In this document: in pieces, positions 32,771 through 40,902 of the stretch
How the letters are laid out: every line of letters begins with the position of its first letter
How positions within the stretch are numbered: the stretch's first letter is position 1
Source: Halomonas sp. 25-S5
GTDB lineage: Bacteria > Pseudomonadota > Gammaproteobacteria > Pseudomonadales > Halomonadaceae
Assembly: GCF_029889845.1 (NCBI RefSeq)
Contig: NZ_JARANV010000014.1
Span: 34,415 to 98,414 of the forward strand
Length of the DNA stretch: 64,000 nt
Direction of reading: 5' to 3'
Translations under genes and position numbers: made by a program
Notes under the pieces: model-generated
The model's database searches: none
Told to the model about the DNA's origin: nothing
Seen by the model: the letters and a program-made list of their open reading frames with translations, nothing else

Positions 32771-33164
32771 ATGATCGATCGTGAGGGAGTCGAGCAAGGG
32801 CCGGGCCAGGTTATCGATATTGCGGGCTGGGACATCCATCAGGAGTACGAAGTCTTCCCGGTGGGCGCTCGGGACAAGTTATTGCTGGTCTGCCCGGACC
32901 CGGCTCCCTTTGACTTCTCCAGGGGGTGATAGGCGGCGCCTACCCCTGATCGAAGGAGTCGCCGAGTACTGTCGGAACTTTCCCCATATCCGACCGATAC
33001 TGATAGAACGGCTGCAGGGATGGTGCGAAGATGACTTGCAGGCCATGCTGCACCGCCTCACACAGTTTGACCTTCCGCATCCACTGACAGTGCAACGTGC
33101 TGAGTTTATTGCCTTCCTGACGCTGACAAGGAGAGCGCGCCTGCTGGAGGCACTGGAGAACTGA
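32771..33164 (+). pseudogene. HipA-like kinase remnant with deletion and frameshift
   Basis: The frame starting at ATG 32771 gives VIDIAGWDIHQEYEVFPVGARDKLLLVCPDP, the opening of a HipA-like kinase family, and stops after 52 residues. Another frame, from about 32930, gives a helical C-terminal piece (RRLPLIEGVAEYCRNF... ending in LTRRARLLEALEN). The kinase core is missing between them. The last stop is one base before the start of the HIRAN gene, which suggests that the two genes were once translated as a pair. Confidence 0.5.
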
Positions 33165-33165
33165 C

Positions 33166-33912
33166 ATGACCCGCTTTATCGAACATCTGGTGGAACCACA
33201 GCGGCTGCTGCTCTACTGGCAGGCCCGTGAGAGCAAGAAGCGCTCTCGCTACCGTGTGGGTCAGCTGGTGATGAAGGGCGGTCAGATAGTGCTTCAGTAC
33301 GACCATGGTCCCGAGATGGCAGAAGCGAGAAAAATGGGCTTCGAGGGCTATCCGGCGTTCCCGCTGAAGCAGGTGGAGCACAGCCACCAGGTGATTGAGG
33401 CCTTCAAGCGCCGGCTGCCGCCGCGAAGCCGAGGGGATTTCAGTCGCTATCTGGAGCTGCGTGCCATTCCCTCCGATGCCGAGATCAGCGATTTCGCCCT
33501 GCTGGGCTACAGTGGTGCCAAGCTGCCCAACGACGGGTTCGAGCTGGTTCACCCCTTCGATGACCCTCCTGAAGCCTTCGAGGTGCTGGTGGAGATAGCA
33601 GGCTTTCGCCACGAGGCCGAACTCAACGCGGCAGAGCTGAGTGAGGGTGACCCCGTTCAATTCGTGCCGGAGCCCGAGAACTCGGTTGAGGCGCAAGCCA
33701 TCAGGATGGAGAGCGCCGGACACAAGTTGGGCTATGTTCCCAGGGGGCACTTGGATATGCTGCACCGCATGCTGGACCGGGGCGCTGAGTTGGACGGCGA
33801 AGTATTCCGCACCAATGGCAACCCCGAGCGCCCCTTGGTCTATGTGCTGACCCGTATCCGACTGGATGACCGGCCGGCTATGCCGGCCAATGCGCTCAGG
33901 ATGCAGGCCTGA
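33166..33912 (+). CDS. HIRAN-domain protein
   Basis: A 248-residue protein. Residues ~1-110 include VEPQRLLLYWQARESKKRSRYRVGQLV and PRSRGDFSRYLEL, resembling the N-terminal part of HipA-associated proteins. The C-terminal ~90 residues form a HIRAN domain: EIAGFRHEAE, EGDPVQFVPEPENSVEAQAI and GHKLGYVPRGHLDML. HIRAN binds free DNA ends in helicases and is also found in defence or mobile contexts. GGAG precedes the ATG. Its presumed partner, the HipA-like kinase, is destroyed, so this may be a solitary survivor. Confidence 0.7.
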   Translation: MTRFIEHLVEPQRLLLYWQARESKKRSRYRVGQLVMKGGQIVLQYDHGPEMAEARKMGFEGYPAFPLKQVEHSHQVIEAFKRRLPPRSRGDFSRYLELRAIPSDAEISDFALLGYSGAKLPNDGFELVHPFDDPPEAFEVLVEIAGFRHEAELNAAELSEGDPVQFVPEPENSVEAQAIRMESAGHKLGYVPRGHLDMLHRMLDRGAELDGEVFRTNGNPERPLVYVLTRIRLDDRPAMPANALRMQA

Positions 33913-33993
33913 GCCTAATGGGCTCAGCGCCCTCAACCTTGTGCTTTAATACGGCACCCACCTCCTGGCCCTCACGAGCCTAGGCGGGGGCTG

Positions 33994-34139
33994 TTATGTG
34001 CGTTCGTCGCTGATGCGCCATACCTGCATCAGGCGCTCCACGGTGTGGGACCAGGTGCTCGGTATCGTCGTCGTCCTTGGCCGGGTCGATCTGCGAGTAG
34101 CCTTCGGTCAGCGAGCTTCCAGCCTTGTTCGATCGCCAT
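33994..34139 (-). pseudogene. Small decayed gene downstream of the WYL regulator
   Basis: A strong AGGAGAG site precedes an ATG at 34139, giving MAIEQGWKLA before the frame degrades. A neighbouring frame reads LTEGYSQIDPAKDDDDTEHLV, and a third ends HTVERLMQVWRISDERT with a stop at 33994. Together they would make a coherent protein of about 48 residues, so two small frameshifts are likely. I do not recognise the family. It lies eight bases after the WYL gene on the same strand. Confidence 0.4.
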
Positions 34140-34147
34140 GTACTCTC

Positions 34148-35017
34148 CTAGCCCCAGTGGATCCAGGGTGCCAGTGCCTGGGCATTGGCGATCTCGACCT
34201 GCTGGGCCCGTGGTTCGGTCTCGACGTGATGGGGATTCACCCCCACCTCGCGTAGCGCATACAGCACCAGCGGGCCTCGGCACGACAGGGCAAGCTCACC
34301 GTTCTGCATGCCAAAGTCCCCCGCGATGAGCGCGCGCTCCCGCGGTGGCAGCCGACGGTCGGGAATCAGGCGCACCTCGACCCGGGTATGCCAGGCCATG
34401 TCCTCGGCGATGCCGTGTTCGCCCAGCATGTCGCCACACGGTTCAGGCACGCCGCGGAAGCGGCTCAGCACGAAATCCCGGTAGTCGCGATGCTTCTCGC
34501 AGAAGGCACGCACGTGCCAGCGCCCGGCGGCGAACACCAGGGTATGCGGCACCAGGATGCGGTCTTCGCCCGCGGGACTGGTGAAGGACGCGTAGGTGAC
34601 CTCCAGGCGCTGCTCATCACGCGCGGCCTTGACGATCTCGCGCACGACCCTCGGTGAGACCTTGCGGCTGGGCAGCGGCAGCGATTCGGTGGTGGCCGAA
34701 GCGAGGCTCAGCCCGGCAAAGGGCGACGCCGGCGCTTGATCGGAACCCATCAGGTGCAGGTACTCCTCAACCCGGCCCCGGACGAATCGTGGTGCAAAGG
34801 ACTCGGTAGGCAGGAACCCCTTGCGCGATTCGTCGTAGAGGAGGTTGCCCGGCGCCACGGCGCGGTACTGGCGCAGCACCTTCTGCGCCTGCTGTCGCCC
34901 GATGCCGAAGGCCTCGCCTAGCTGTGAGGCCACCACCCGACCTTCCCACAGCGCCAAGATCTCGATCAGCCGGTAGCGGGCCAGGGTATCCCAGGCGAGT
35001 GCCGTGGCTTCGGGCAT
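34148..35017 (-). CDS. WYL-domain transcriptional regulator (BrxR/CapW-like)
   Basis: A 289-residue regulator with an N-terminal winged helix (RLIEILALWEGRVVASQLGEAFGIGRQQAQKVLRQYR) and a central WYL-type ligand domain containing LEVTYASFTSP, HTLVFAAGRWHVRAFCEKHRDYRDFVLSRF, followed by a C-terminal WCX-like region. The layout matches BrxR/CapW proteins that repress phage-defence operons and sense nucleic acid or nucleotide signals. AGGAGG precedes its ATG. It is divergent from cas3 across a 148-base gap, so it probably controls the CRISPR-Cas genes and itself. Confidence 0.82.
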   Translation of the reverse strand: MPEATALAWDTLARYRLIEILALWEGRVVASQLGEAFGIGRQQAQKVLRQYRAVAPGNLLYDESRKGFLPTESFAPRFVRGRVEEYLHLMGSDQAPASPFAGLSLASATTESLPLPSRKVSPRVVREIVKAARDEQRLEVTYASFTSPAGEDRILVPHTLVFAAGRWHVRAFCEKHRDYRDFVLSRFRGVPEPCGDMLGEHGIAEDMAWHTRVEVRLIPDRRLPPRERALIAGDFGMQNGELALSCRGPLVLYALREVGVNPHHVETEPRAQQVEIANAQALAPWIHWG

Positions 35018-35165
35018 GGCGAGACGCCTCCTTCCGTGGTGGAGACCTCAGCATGAACGAAGTCAGGACCGGGTTGAAGGGTACGGTGGTTGGATGCACA
35101 GGGGTGGCGGAGTGGGGTTAGGGGTGTTTGGATGAAAGACGAGGATGCCATTCGGAGAGACAGGG

Positions 35166-37832
35166 ATGTCATATCACCGCTACTGGGGAAAGGCGAAGCC
35201 GGCTGCTGAAGGGGAGCAATGCCATTTGCTGCCCTATCACAGTCTCGATGTGGCCGCCGTGGGTTGGCACCTTTTTGCTCCCGAATACTCCTTGACTCGG
35301 CGCCTGGCAACTCAGCTCGAGATGTCACCCGAGGCGTTGCGCTGTTTCCTCGTTTTCCTGCTGGGCCTGCACGATCTCGGCAAGTTCTCGCGGGCCTTCC
35401 AGGGTCTGGCGCAACCCGAAGGCGTCGACCTGGTGCCCGCCATCGAGCGGCTGGTCTACACCGAACGCCATGACCGGCTGGGTGCCTTGCTGTGGGATCG
35501 GTGCTGGATAGCTTGGCTGCGCGAGGGGGTGTTGCGTTGGCCTGATATCCGGCTGGAGCGCAGCTCGCGCCGGCAACTCGGCGAAGCCATGAAGGCCCTG
35601 ATGACGCCGATGTTCGGCCACCATGGCCAGCCGGTCGAGGCGGACCAGTTGGCGCTCGATCGCTTCTTCGACCGGGATGAGCGAGGCGATGACGTCGAAG
35701 CCGCTCACCGGTTCGTCGCCGAGTGGGCGGCACTTATCCAGGTCGAATGGCCCGTTGAGCAGTTGCTGTCGGCTGCGTGGCTGGAGACCTTCCGGTCGCT
35801 GAGCTGGACCATCGCGGGCTGGGTGACGCTCAGCGATTGGCTGGGTTCTCATCAGCAGCACTTCCCGTATTGCCAGTCGCCTAGGCCGCTTGCCGAGTAC
35901 TGGGAGCAGTCTGCCCAGCCGGGAGCCGAGCGGGTGTTGCGCGATACCGGGTTCGATCGACTGCCGCAGCCATTGGCCTACGCTGGGCTGGCGCCCTGGT
36001 TCAATGGCCAGCCGGTCACGCCGACGCCCTTGCAGCGCGAGGCCGAGTCGATCCCGCTCTCGGCGGGAGCGCAACTGTTCCTCCTCGAGGACGTTACCGG
36101 CGCCGGCAAGACCGAGGCCGCCTGCATCCTCACCCAGCGGCTGCTGGCCGAGGGGCATGGCGAGGGCCTCTACTTCGCCCTGCCCACCATGGCGACCTCC
36201 AACGCCATGTACGAGCGTCTCGGCAATCTGCATCGCCGCTTCTATACCGCCGATTCTCATCCTTCCTTCGTGCTTGCCCATGGGGCCAGCCGCTTGAACG
36301 AGGCGTTCACCCTGGCGATCGACCGGCCCCAACCCGGCGACCGCGACTACGAGCCGGGGGAAGCGACGGCCACGGCGCAGTGCAATCGCTGGCTCGCCGA
36401 CTCGCGCAAGAAGGCGCTGCTCGCCGAGGTGGGAGTCGGCACCATCGATCAGGCCCTGATGGGGCTGCTACCGTTTCGTCATCAGTCGCTGCGGCTCTAT
36501 GGCCTGGCGCGCAAGGTGCTGATCGTCGATGAAGTGCACGCCTACGACCAGTATATGCAGACGCTACTGGGCCAGCTGTTGAGCCATCATGCTCGCCAGG
36601 GCGGCAGTGCCATCCTGCTCACCGCCACACTACCCAAGGCGATGCGCGAATCCCTGGCCGCGGCCTGGTGGACCGGGCTTTCCCGTGAGCCTATGTCTCT
36701 GGTGCGAGACGATTTTCCGCTTTTGACGCAGATAACCCCCGAGGGACCGCGGGAGGTGGCATTGGGCTCGCACCCTGAGGTGTCGCGCGAGGTTAAGGTC
36801 GACTGGCTGACGCAGGAAGAGCAGGCCATCGACATCCTCCTGGCCGCCGTCGAGGCCGGTGAGTGCGTCGCCTGGGTGCGCAACACGGTGGATGATGCCA
36901 TTCGCGCCTTTGAGGCGGTGCGTGAGCGCCACCCCGACCCCGAGCGTTGCCTACTTTTCCACAGCCGCTTCGCCATGATCGACCGGCAACGCATCGAATC
37001 GCAGGTCATCGACCGGCTGGGCAAGGCGTCCTCGCCACAGCGGCGTAGCGGCCAGGTGCTGATCAGCACCCAGGTCTTCCAGGAATCCCTGGATTGCGAC
37101 GTCGACCTGATGGTCAGCGATCTCGCCCCCATCGACCTGCTGGTTCAGCGCGCCGGTCGCCTGCAACGGCATGCGCGTGGCTTCAGGCGTCCGCCCATCC
37201 TCAAGGTGCTGGCTCCCGATTGGTCGGAGGATCCGGATGAACAATGGCTGAAGCGTGCCTTGCCCGGCACCAATGCCGTCTACCGTGACACCTCGCTGCT
37301 CTGGCTGACTCAGCGGGTGCTGCGCGACCGGGGCGCCATCCGCATGCCCGAGGAGGCGCGGCCTTTGATCGAGGGGGTCTATGGCGAGGTGGCCGATCAG
37401 GTGCCGGACGGCCTCCAAGGCGCGCGCTGGGAGCAACGCGGCATGCAGGGAGTCGCCGAGTCCATGGCGACCTTCAATGCTCTGGAGCTGGAGGCCGGCT
37501 ATATCTGGGATCGACACAAGTGGCAGGAAGAGCAGGAGATCGGCACACGACTGGTCGATGAGCCGACGGTCAATGTGGCGCTGCTCGCGTGCGATGCCGA
37601 GGGTTCTCTGAGGCTATGGGCCGAGGGCGAGCGGCATGCCGACATGCTCAGCCAGCTCAAGCTGCGCCAGAGCCAGGCCCGCAAGCTGGCTGCCCTTTCT
37701 GGGGAGTGCCAGGCCCAATGGGAGGCCCTGCAGGAGCGCTACCCGGCGCTGCGCTTCGTTCAGCCGTGGCTTGCCGAGTCCGATCCTGGCGGTGGGTACA
37801 GCCCGCAACGTGGGGTGGAATTCTCACGCTGA
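35166..37832 (+). CDS. cas3: CRISPR-associated nuclease/helicase Cas3 (type I-E)
   Basis: An 888-residue HD-nuclease/helicase that degrades DNA after Cascade binding. The HD domain has H25 (YHSLDVA), H69-D70 (HDLGKFS), HHGQP and SDWLGS. The helicase has Walker A TGAGKTE, the DEVH box (VLIVDEVHAYD), LLTATLPK, STQVFQESLDCDVD and QRAGRLQRH. The C-terminal domain follows. ATG 35166 was chosen over the in-frame ATG at 35145 because GGAGAG lies nearby. It is separated from cas8e by a convergent DUF29 gene. Confidence 0.93.
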   Translation: MSYHRYWGKAKPAAEGEQCHLLPYHSLDVAAVGWHLFAPEYSLTRRLATQLEMSPEALRCFLVFLLGLHDLGKFSRAFQGLAQPEGVDLVPAIERLVYTERHDRLGALLWDRCWIAWLREGVLRWPDIRLERSSRRQLGEAMKALMTPMFGHHGQPVEADQLALDRFFDRDERGDDVEAAHRFVAEWAALIQVEWPVEQLLSAAWLETFRSLSWTIAGWVTLSDWLGSHQQHFPYCQSPRPLAEYWEQSAQPGAERVLRDTGFDRLPQPLAYAGLAPWFNGQPVTPTPLQREAESIPLSAGAQLFLLEDVTGAGKTEAACILTQRLLAEGHGEGLYFALPTMATSNAMYERLGNLHRRFYTADSHPSFVLAHGASRLNEAFTLAIDRPQPGDRDYEPGEATATAQCNRWLADSRKKALLAEVGVGTIDQALMGLLPFRHQSLRLYGLARKVLIVDEVHAYDQYMQTLLGQLLSHHARQGGSAILLTATLPKAMRESLAAAWWTGLSREPMSLVRDDFPLLTQITPEGPREVALGSHPEVSREVKVDWLTQEEQAIDILLAAVEAGECVAWVRNTVDDAIRAFEAVRERHPDPERCLLFHSRFAMIDRQRIESQVIDRLGKASSPQRRSGQVLISTQVFQESLDCDVDLMVSDLAPIDLLVQRAGRLQRHARGFRRPPILKVLAPDWSEDPDEQWLKRALPGTNAVYRDTSLLWLTQRVLRDRGAIRMPEEARPLIEGVYGEVADQVPDGLQGARWEQRGMQGVAESMATFNALELEAGYIWDRHKWQEEQEIGTRLVDEPTVNVALLACDAEGSLRLWAEGERHADMLSQLKLRQSQARKLAALSGECQAQWEALQERYPALRFVQPWLAESDPGGGYSPQRGVEFSR

Positions 37833-37840
37833 TCGCCGGG

Positions 37841-38275
37841 TCAGGGGGAATCCTCGGGAGTGAAGGTCATCGCTTCGTCGAAGCTGTAGAGGCATTGCTC
37901 CGGAAAGGTATCCAGGTCCAGCTCGGCCTCGATGGCGGCGGCCCGTCGGGCATCGTCATAGGCCTCGGACATCAGCTCGCCCAGCGAGCCCTTCAGGCTC
38001 GGGTTTTCGCTCAACAGCCTTGTCACCTTGACCTGGGCATCCTGGATGGTCAGGGACCAGCTGCGCGAGCGGCGTTCGGGTTGGTGGTCCCACTTGAGCA
38101 GGTGGATGAAGAGCCGGGCCAGTTGGCTGACCAAGGCACGACGTTCGCTCTTGCCCATGCTCTCGATCTCCTCGGCCAGGTGCTCGGTGTCGAGTTGGTC
38201 CAGTTTGCCGCGGCGCAGCAGAGAGGCCTGCTCCAGAGCCCAGGCATAGGCGTCCTGATCATAGTGCGTCGGCAT
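37841..38275 (-). CDS. DUF29-family protein, antisense within the cas locus
   Basis: A 144-residue protein with the DUF29 pattern: YDQDAYAWALEQASLLRRGKLDQLDTEHLAEEIESMGKSERR at the start, a LARLFIHLLKWDHQPERRSRSW core and a helical end. DUF29 proteins are common in cyanobacteria and some halophiles; their function is not known. It ends eight bases from the cas3 stop, and its start leaves ~270 bases before cas8e. It is thus a cargo gene within the cas locus and may affect cas3 by convergent transcription. Confidence 0.8.
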   Translation of the reverse strand: MPTHYDQDAYAWALEQASLLRRGKLDQLDTEHLAEEIESMGKSERRALVSQLARLFIHLLKWDHQPERRSRSWSLTIQDAQVKVTRLLSENPSLKGSLGELMSEAYDDARRAAAIEAELDLDTFPEQCLYSFDEAMTFTPEDSP

Positions 38276-38344
38276 TTGAAGGCTCCATGGGTCCCGGTTT
38301 CAACGACCTTGGGACAGCATAAGCCCCGAGTCGTCATGGAACCA

Positions 38345-38396
38345 CCAGGAGAAGCCCCGCTAGGGCGGGGAGCACATATCCCAGTAGGCAGTTCAC
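38345..38396 (+). mobile_element. Possible right-end remnant of an IS200/IS605-type (TnpB) element
   Basis: GGAGAAG is followed by the hairpin CCCCGC (38355-38360) / GCGGGG (38365-38370), loop TAGG, then GAGCACATATCC...GTTCAC. TnpB elements commonly end with an AAGCCCC...GGGGAG hairpin and a tetranucleotide such as TTCAC. No tnpB gene is present, so this would be a solo end. The resemblance is by eye only; it could also be a simple terminator. Confidence 0.3.
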
Positions 38397-38414
38397 TGCT
38401 CTTCTTATGGGTCA

Positions 38415-38545
38415 TCCTCTCTGAGGAGAGGAACCTCGTTTCGATTATCGTTTTGGGTGTTGTGATGTCAATGCTCTTCTTCCTTTGTGTGATGTGGCTT
38501 TCTGATCTAGGTTGAGTGAACCGTCATTTGCAAGGAGTGTGACGC
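38415..38545 (+). promoter_or_regulatory. Likely promoter region for cas8e-cas2
   Basis: This less GC-rich stretch carries the palindrome TCCTCTC-TGAG-GAGAGGA (38415-38432) followed by an AT-richer segment and an AAGGAG site before the cas8e ATG. Because the DUF29 gene blocks read-through from cas3, the seven downstream cas genes need their own promoter here. No confident -35/-10 pair can be assigned. Confidence 0.4.
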
Positions 38546-40228
38546 ATGAACTTGTTATGGGCCTCATGGCTCCCCTTCCGTGCCAGGGATGGTAGCGTCG
38601 CCTACCGCCCACCCTCGGCCATCGCCGATCCGGATATCGTCGACCTGGCATTGCCACGCGCCGATTTCCAAGGGGCGGCCTATCAGTGGCTGATCGGCCT
38701 GCTCCAGTCCGCGCTGGTGCCGAAGGATCACGATGAGTGGCTGGATCGCTTCGCCGACCCACCGGTTGGTGAGGCATTGGAGACTTCCTTCACGCCCTTT
38801 TCTGCGGCCTTTGCATTGGATGGCGAAGGGCCGCGTTTTATGCAGGACCTTGATCCGTTGGCGGAAACCGAACCGGCGACGGTGGCGGGACTTCTGATCG
38901 ACTCGCCGGGGGCCAATGGCGTCAAGAACAACACGGACCTGTTCGTCAAGCGCGGTCGGGTCGATACGATCTGCCCGGATTGCGCAGCGTTGGCTCTCTT
39001 CACCATGCAGGTCAATGCCCCCGCTGGTGGGGCGGGTATTCGGGTAGGCCTGCGCGGCGGTGGCCCGCTGACGACTCTGGTGCTGCCGGACGACGCTGAG
39101 GCCAGCCTGTGGCAGCGTCTGTGGCTGAATGTGTTGCCCCTCGCCTCGATCACCCGGCGAGGCCAGGAAAGCGCTGCGCCGCGAGCCGATGACGCCACCC
39201 TCTTTCCCTGGATGGGGACGACCCGAATCAGCGATCGCATGGGTACCGAAGTGTTGCCGGAGCAGATGCACCCCCTGCATCCGTACTGGTCGATGCCGCG
39301 TCGCTTCCGCCTACTGGTGGAAGATTCCTTCTGCCGATGCGACCTCTGCGGCAGGGAGTCTCAACGAAGCGTTCGTGAGATTCGGGCTCGAAAGCAGGGC
39401 ATCAACTATGCCGGCCCCTGGCAGCATCCGTTGACCCCCTATCGCCGTGATCCCAAGAAACCCCAGGAACCGCCTCTTTCCCTCAAGGGACAGCCGGGCG
39501 GCTTGGGGTATCGCCACTGGTCGCACCTGGTGCTAGAAGACCCAAAGAACAGTGGCTCCTTGCCGGCGGGTGTGGTGCACGACTACCTCCATGGCAAGGC
39601 TCCCGCTAACCGGCTAGCCCGGCAGTGGGGTGACGACATCAAGGCACTGCTCTCGCATGCCAGGCTATGGGCCTTCGGCTACGATCTCGACAAGATGAAG
39701 CCCCGTGCCTGGTACGCCGTGGAGATGCCGCTGGTGGCGGTGTCACCGGAGCAGCAGGAGACGCTCAGGGCCTGGGTGCAATCCTTCACGGAGCTGGCAC
39801 GCCAGGTGGCTTGGACGGTGCGCAATCAGGTCAAGGCTGCCTGGTTCGCTCGCCCCGGTGATGCCAAGGGGGACATGAGCCCCATCGACAGCCAGTTCTA
39901 TGACGCGACCGAGCCTAACTTCTTCCGCGCGCTATTCGACATGCAGGTGGCCCTGCAGCAGGGCGAGGGTCCGCATGTGCCGTCGCGGGTCGCCAAGGCG
40001 TGGTATCAGGCACTCAAGTTCGAGGCGCTGCGACTGTTCGATGACCAGTCCCTGAGCGGTCCGCCGGTCGAGCTGGACATGAAGCGTGTGATTCGGGCCC
40101 GCCGACACCTGCTGGCCTGGTTGGCGGGAGGCAAAGGGGGAACGGTTGTGAAGAACTTTGCCGAAGAGGGCGGTTTCCCGCTCACGGCAGCCCAGGAAGC
40201 CACACCCACCGAGGAGGTTGCGCCATGA
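38546..40228 (+). CDS. cas8e: Cascade large subunit Cas8e (Cse1/CasA)
   Basis: A 560-residue protein with the Cse1 outline: MNLLWASWLPFRARDG start, the L1-loop region around SPGANGVKNNTDLFVKRG, paired cysteines ICPDCAALAL and CDLCGRES that probably bind zinc, and a C-terminal four-helix bundle. It recognises the PAM and recruits Cas3. AAGGAG sits upstream of the ATG. The stop overlaps the start of cse2 by four bases. Confidence 0.9.
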   Translation: MNLLWASWLPFRARDGSVAYRPPSAIADPDIVDLALPRADFQGAAYQWLIGLLQSALVPKDHDEWLDRFADPPVGEALETSFTPFSAAFALDGEGPRFMQDLDPLAETEPATVAGLLIDSPGANGVKNNTDLFVKRGRVDTICPDCAALALFTMQVNAPAGGAGIRVGLRGGGPLTTLVLPDDAEASLWQRLWLNVLPLASITRRGQESAAPRADDATLFPWMGTTRISDRMGTEVLPEQMHPLHPYWSMPRRFRLLVEDSFCRCDLCGRESQRSVREIRARKQGINYAGPWQHPLTPYRRDPKKPQEPPLSLKGQPGGLGYRHWSHLVLEDPKNSGSLPAGVVHDYLHGKAPANRLARQWGDDIKALLSHARLWAFGYDLDKMKPRAWYAVEMPLVAVSPEQQETLRAWVQSFTELARQVAWTVRNQVKAAWFARPGDAKGDMSPIDSQFYDATEPNFFRALFDMQVALQQGEGPHVPSRVAKAWYQALKFEALRLFDDQSLSGPPVELDMKRVIRARRHLLAWLAGGKGGTVVKNFAEEGGFPLTAAQEATPTEEVAP

Positions 40229-40863
40229 GCGAGGAGACGATCATGGGGGGTACGCAGAAAGAGCGCGCGGTTCCCGAACGTTTGCTGGCACTGCAGCCAG
40301 ACGAGGCCTTTGAGTTGCGCCAGTGGTGGCAGCGCCTGACGCTCTCCTCCGAGGAACTGAAAGCCTTCACCACGGTGCCGCCCTGGCCGAAGGGCGTGCG
40401 TGCCCGACTAAAGCGTTGCGAATCCTCGGAGGCCGCCATGCTGACCGAAGGCTTTCGCCATCTCTGGCAGCGGCTACCCGGGGCGTCGGTTCAGCTGCGT
40501 GACGAACGACTCCAGGCCTGGAGCTGTATTGCCCTGGTGCTGACGGAAGTTCGCGGGGACAAACCGAATGCCACCTTGGGGAGCCGGCTGGGCAAGGAGA
40601 AGGAGAAGACCGGCAAGCCGCTCATGAGCGAGCTGCGTTTCCAGCAGTTGATGGGTTGCCGCACACCGGAAGAGCTGGTGCAGCGACTGCGGCGTGCCCT
40701 GGCGCTGATCGACAGGAAAGACGTCAGCGTCGTCTACCTGGCCGACAACATTGCGCTCTGGTGGCGGGAATACCGCGGTGGGCTGGACTCCCGGCCCACG
40801 AAACGGCTCGGCTTCGTCTGGGCCAACGACTACTTCGGGGCGCTGCCACATAGCGGTGCATGA
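40225..40863 (+). CDS. cse2: Cascade small subunit Cse2 (CasB)
   Basis: A 212-residue helical protein. The family patterns are FELRQWWQRLTLSSEEL near the start, a central helical stretch ending TLGSRLGKEKEKTGKPLMSELRFQQLMGC, and TPEELVQRLRRALALIDRK toward the end. Cse2 forms the belly of Cascade and contacts the displaced strand. It overlaps cas8e by four bases and is 39 bases before cas7. Confidence 0.88.
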   Translation: MSEETIMGGTQKERAVPERLLALQPDEAFELRQWWQRLTLSSEELKAFTTVPPWPKGVRARLKRCESSEAAMLTEGFRHLWQRLPGASVQLRDERLQAWSCIALVLTEVRGDKPNATLGSRLGKEKEKTGKPLMSELRFQQLMGCRTPEELVQRLRRALALIDRKDVSVVYLADNIALWWREYRGGLDSRPTKRLGFVWANDYFGALPHSGA

Positions 40864-40902
40864 GCGCCCATTTTTGCCATCACGACGACAGAGACTTTCA
40901 TC

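Noticed and set aside
35090..35134. Direct repeat TTGGATG in the WYL-cas3 gap
   Set aside because: Only seven bases and not symmetric; noted as a hint but not listed as an operator.
38465..38515. A 16-codon hydrophobic peptide upstream of cas8e
   Set aside because: No ribosome site and it lies in the probable promoter region.
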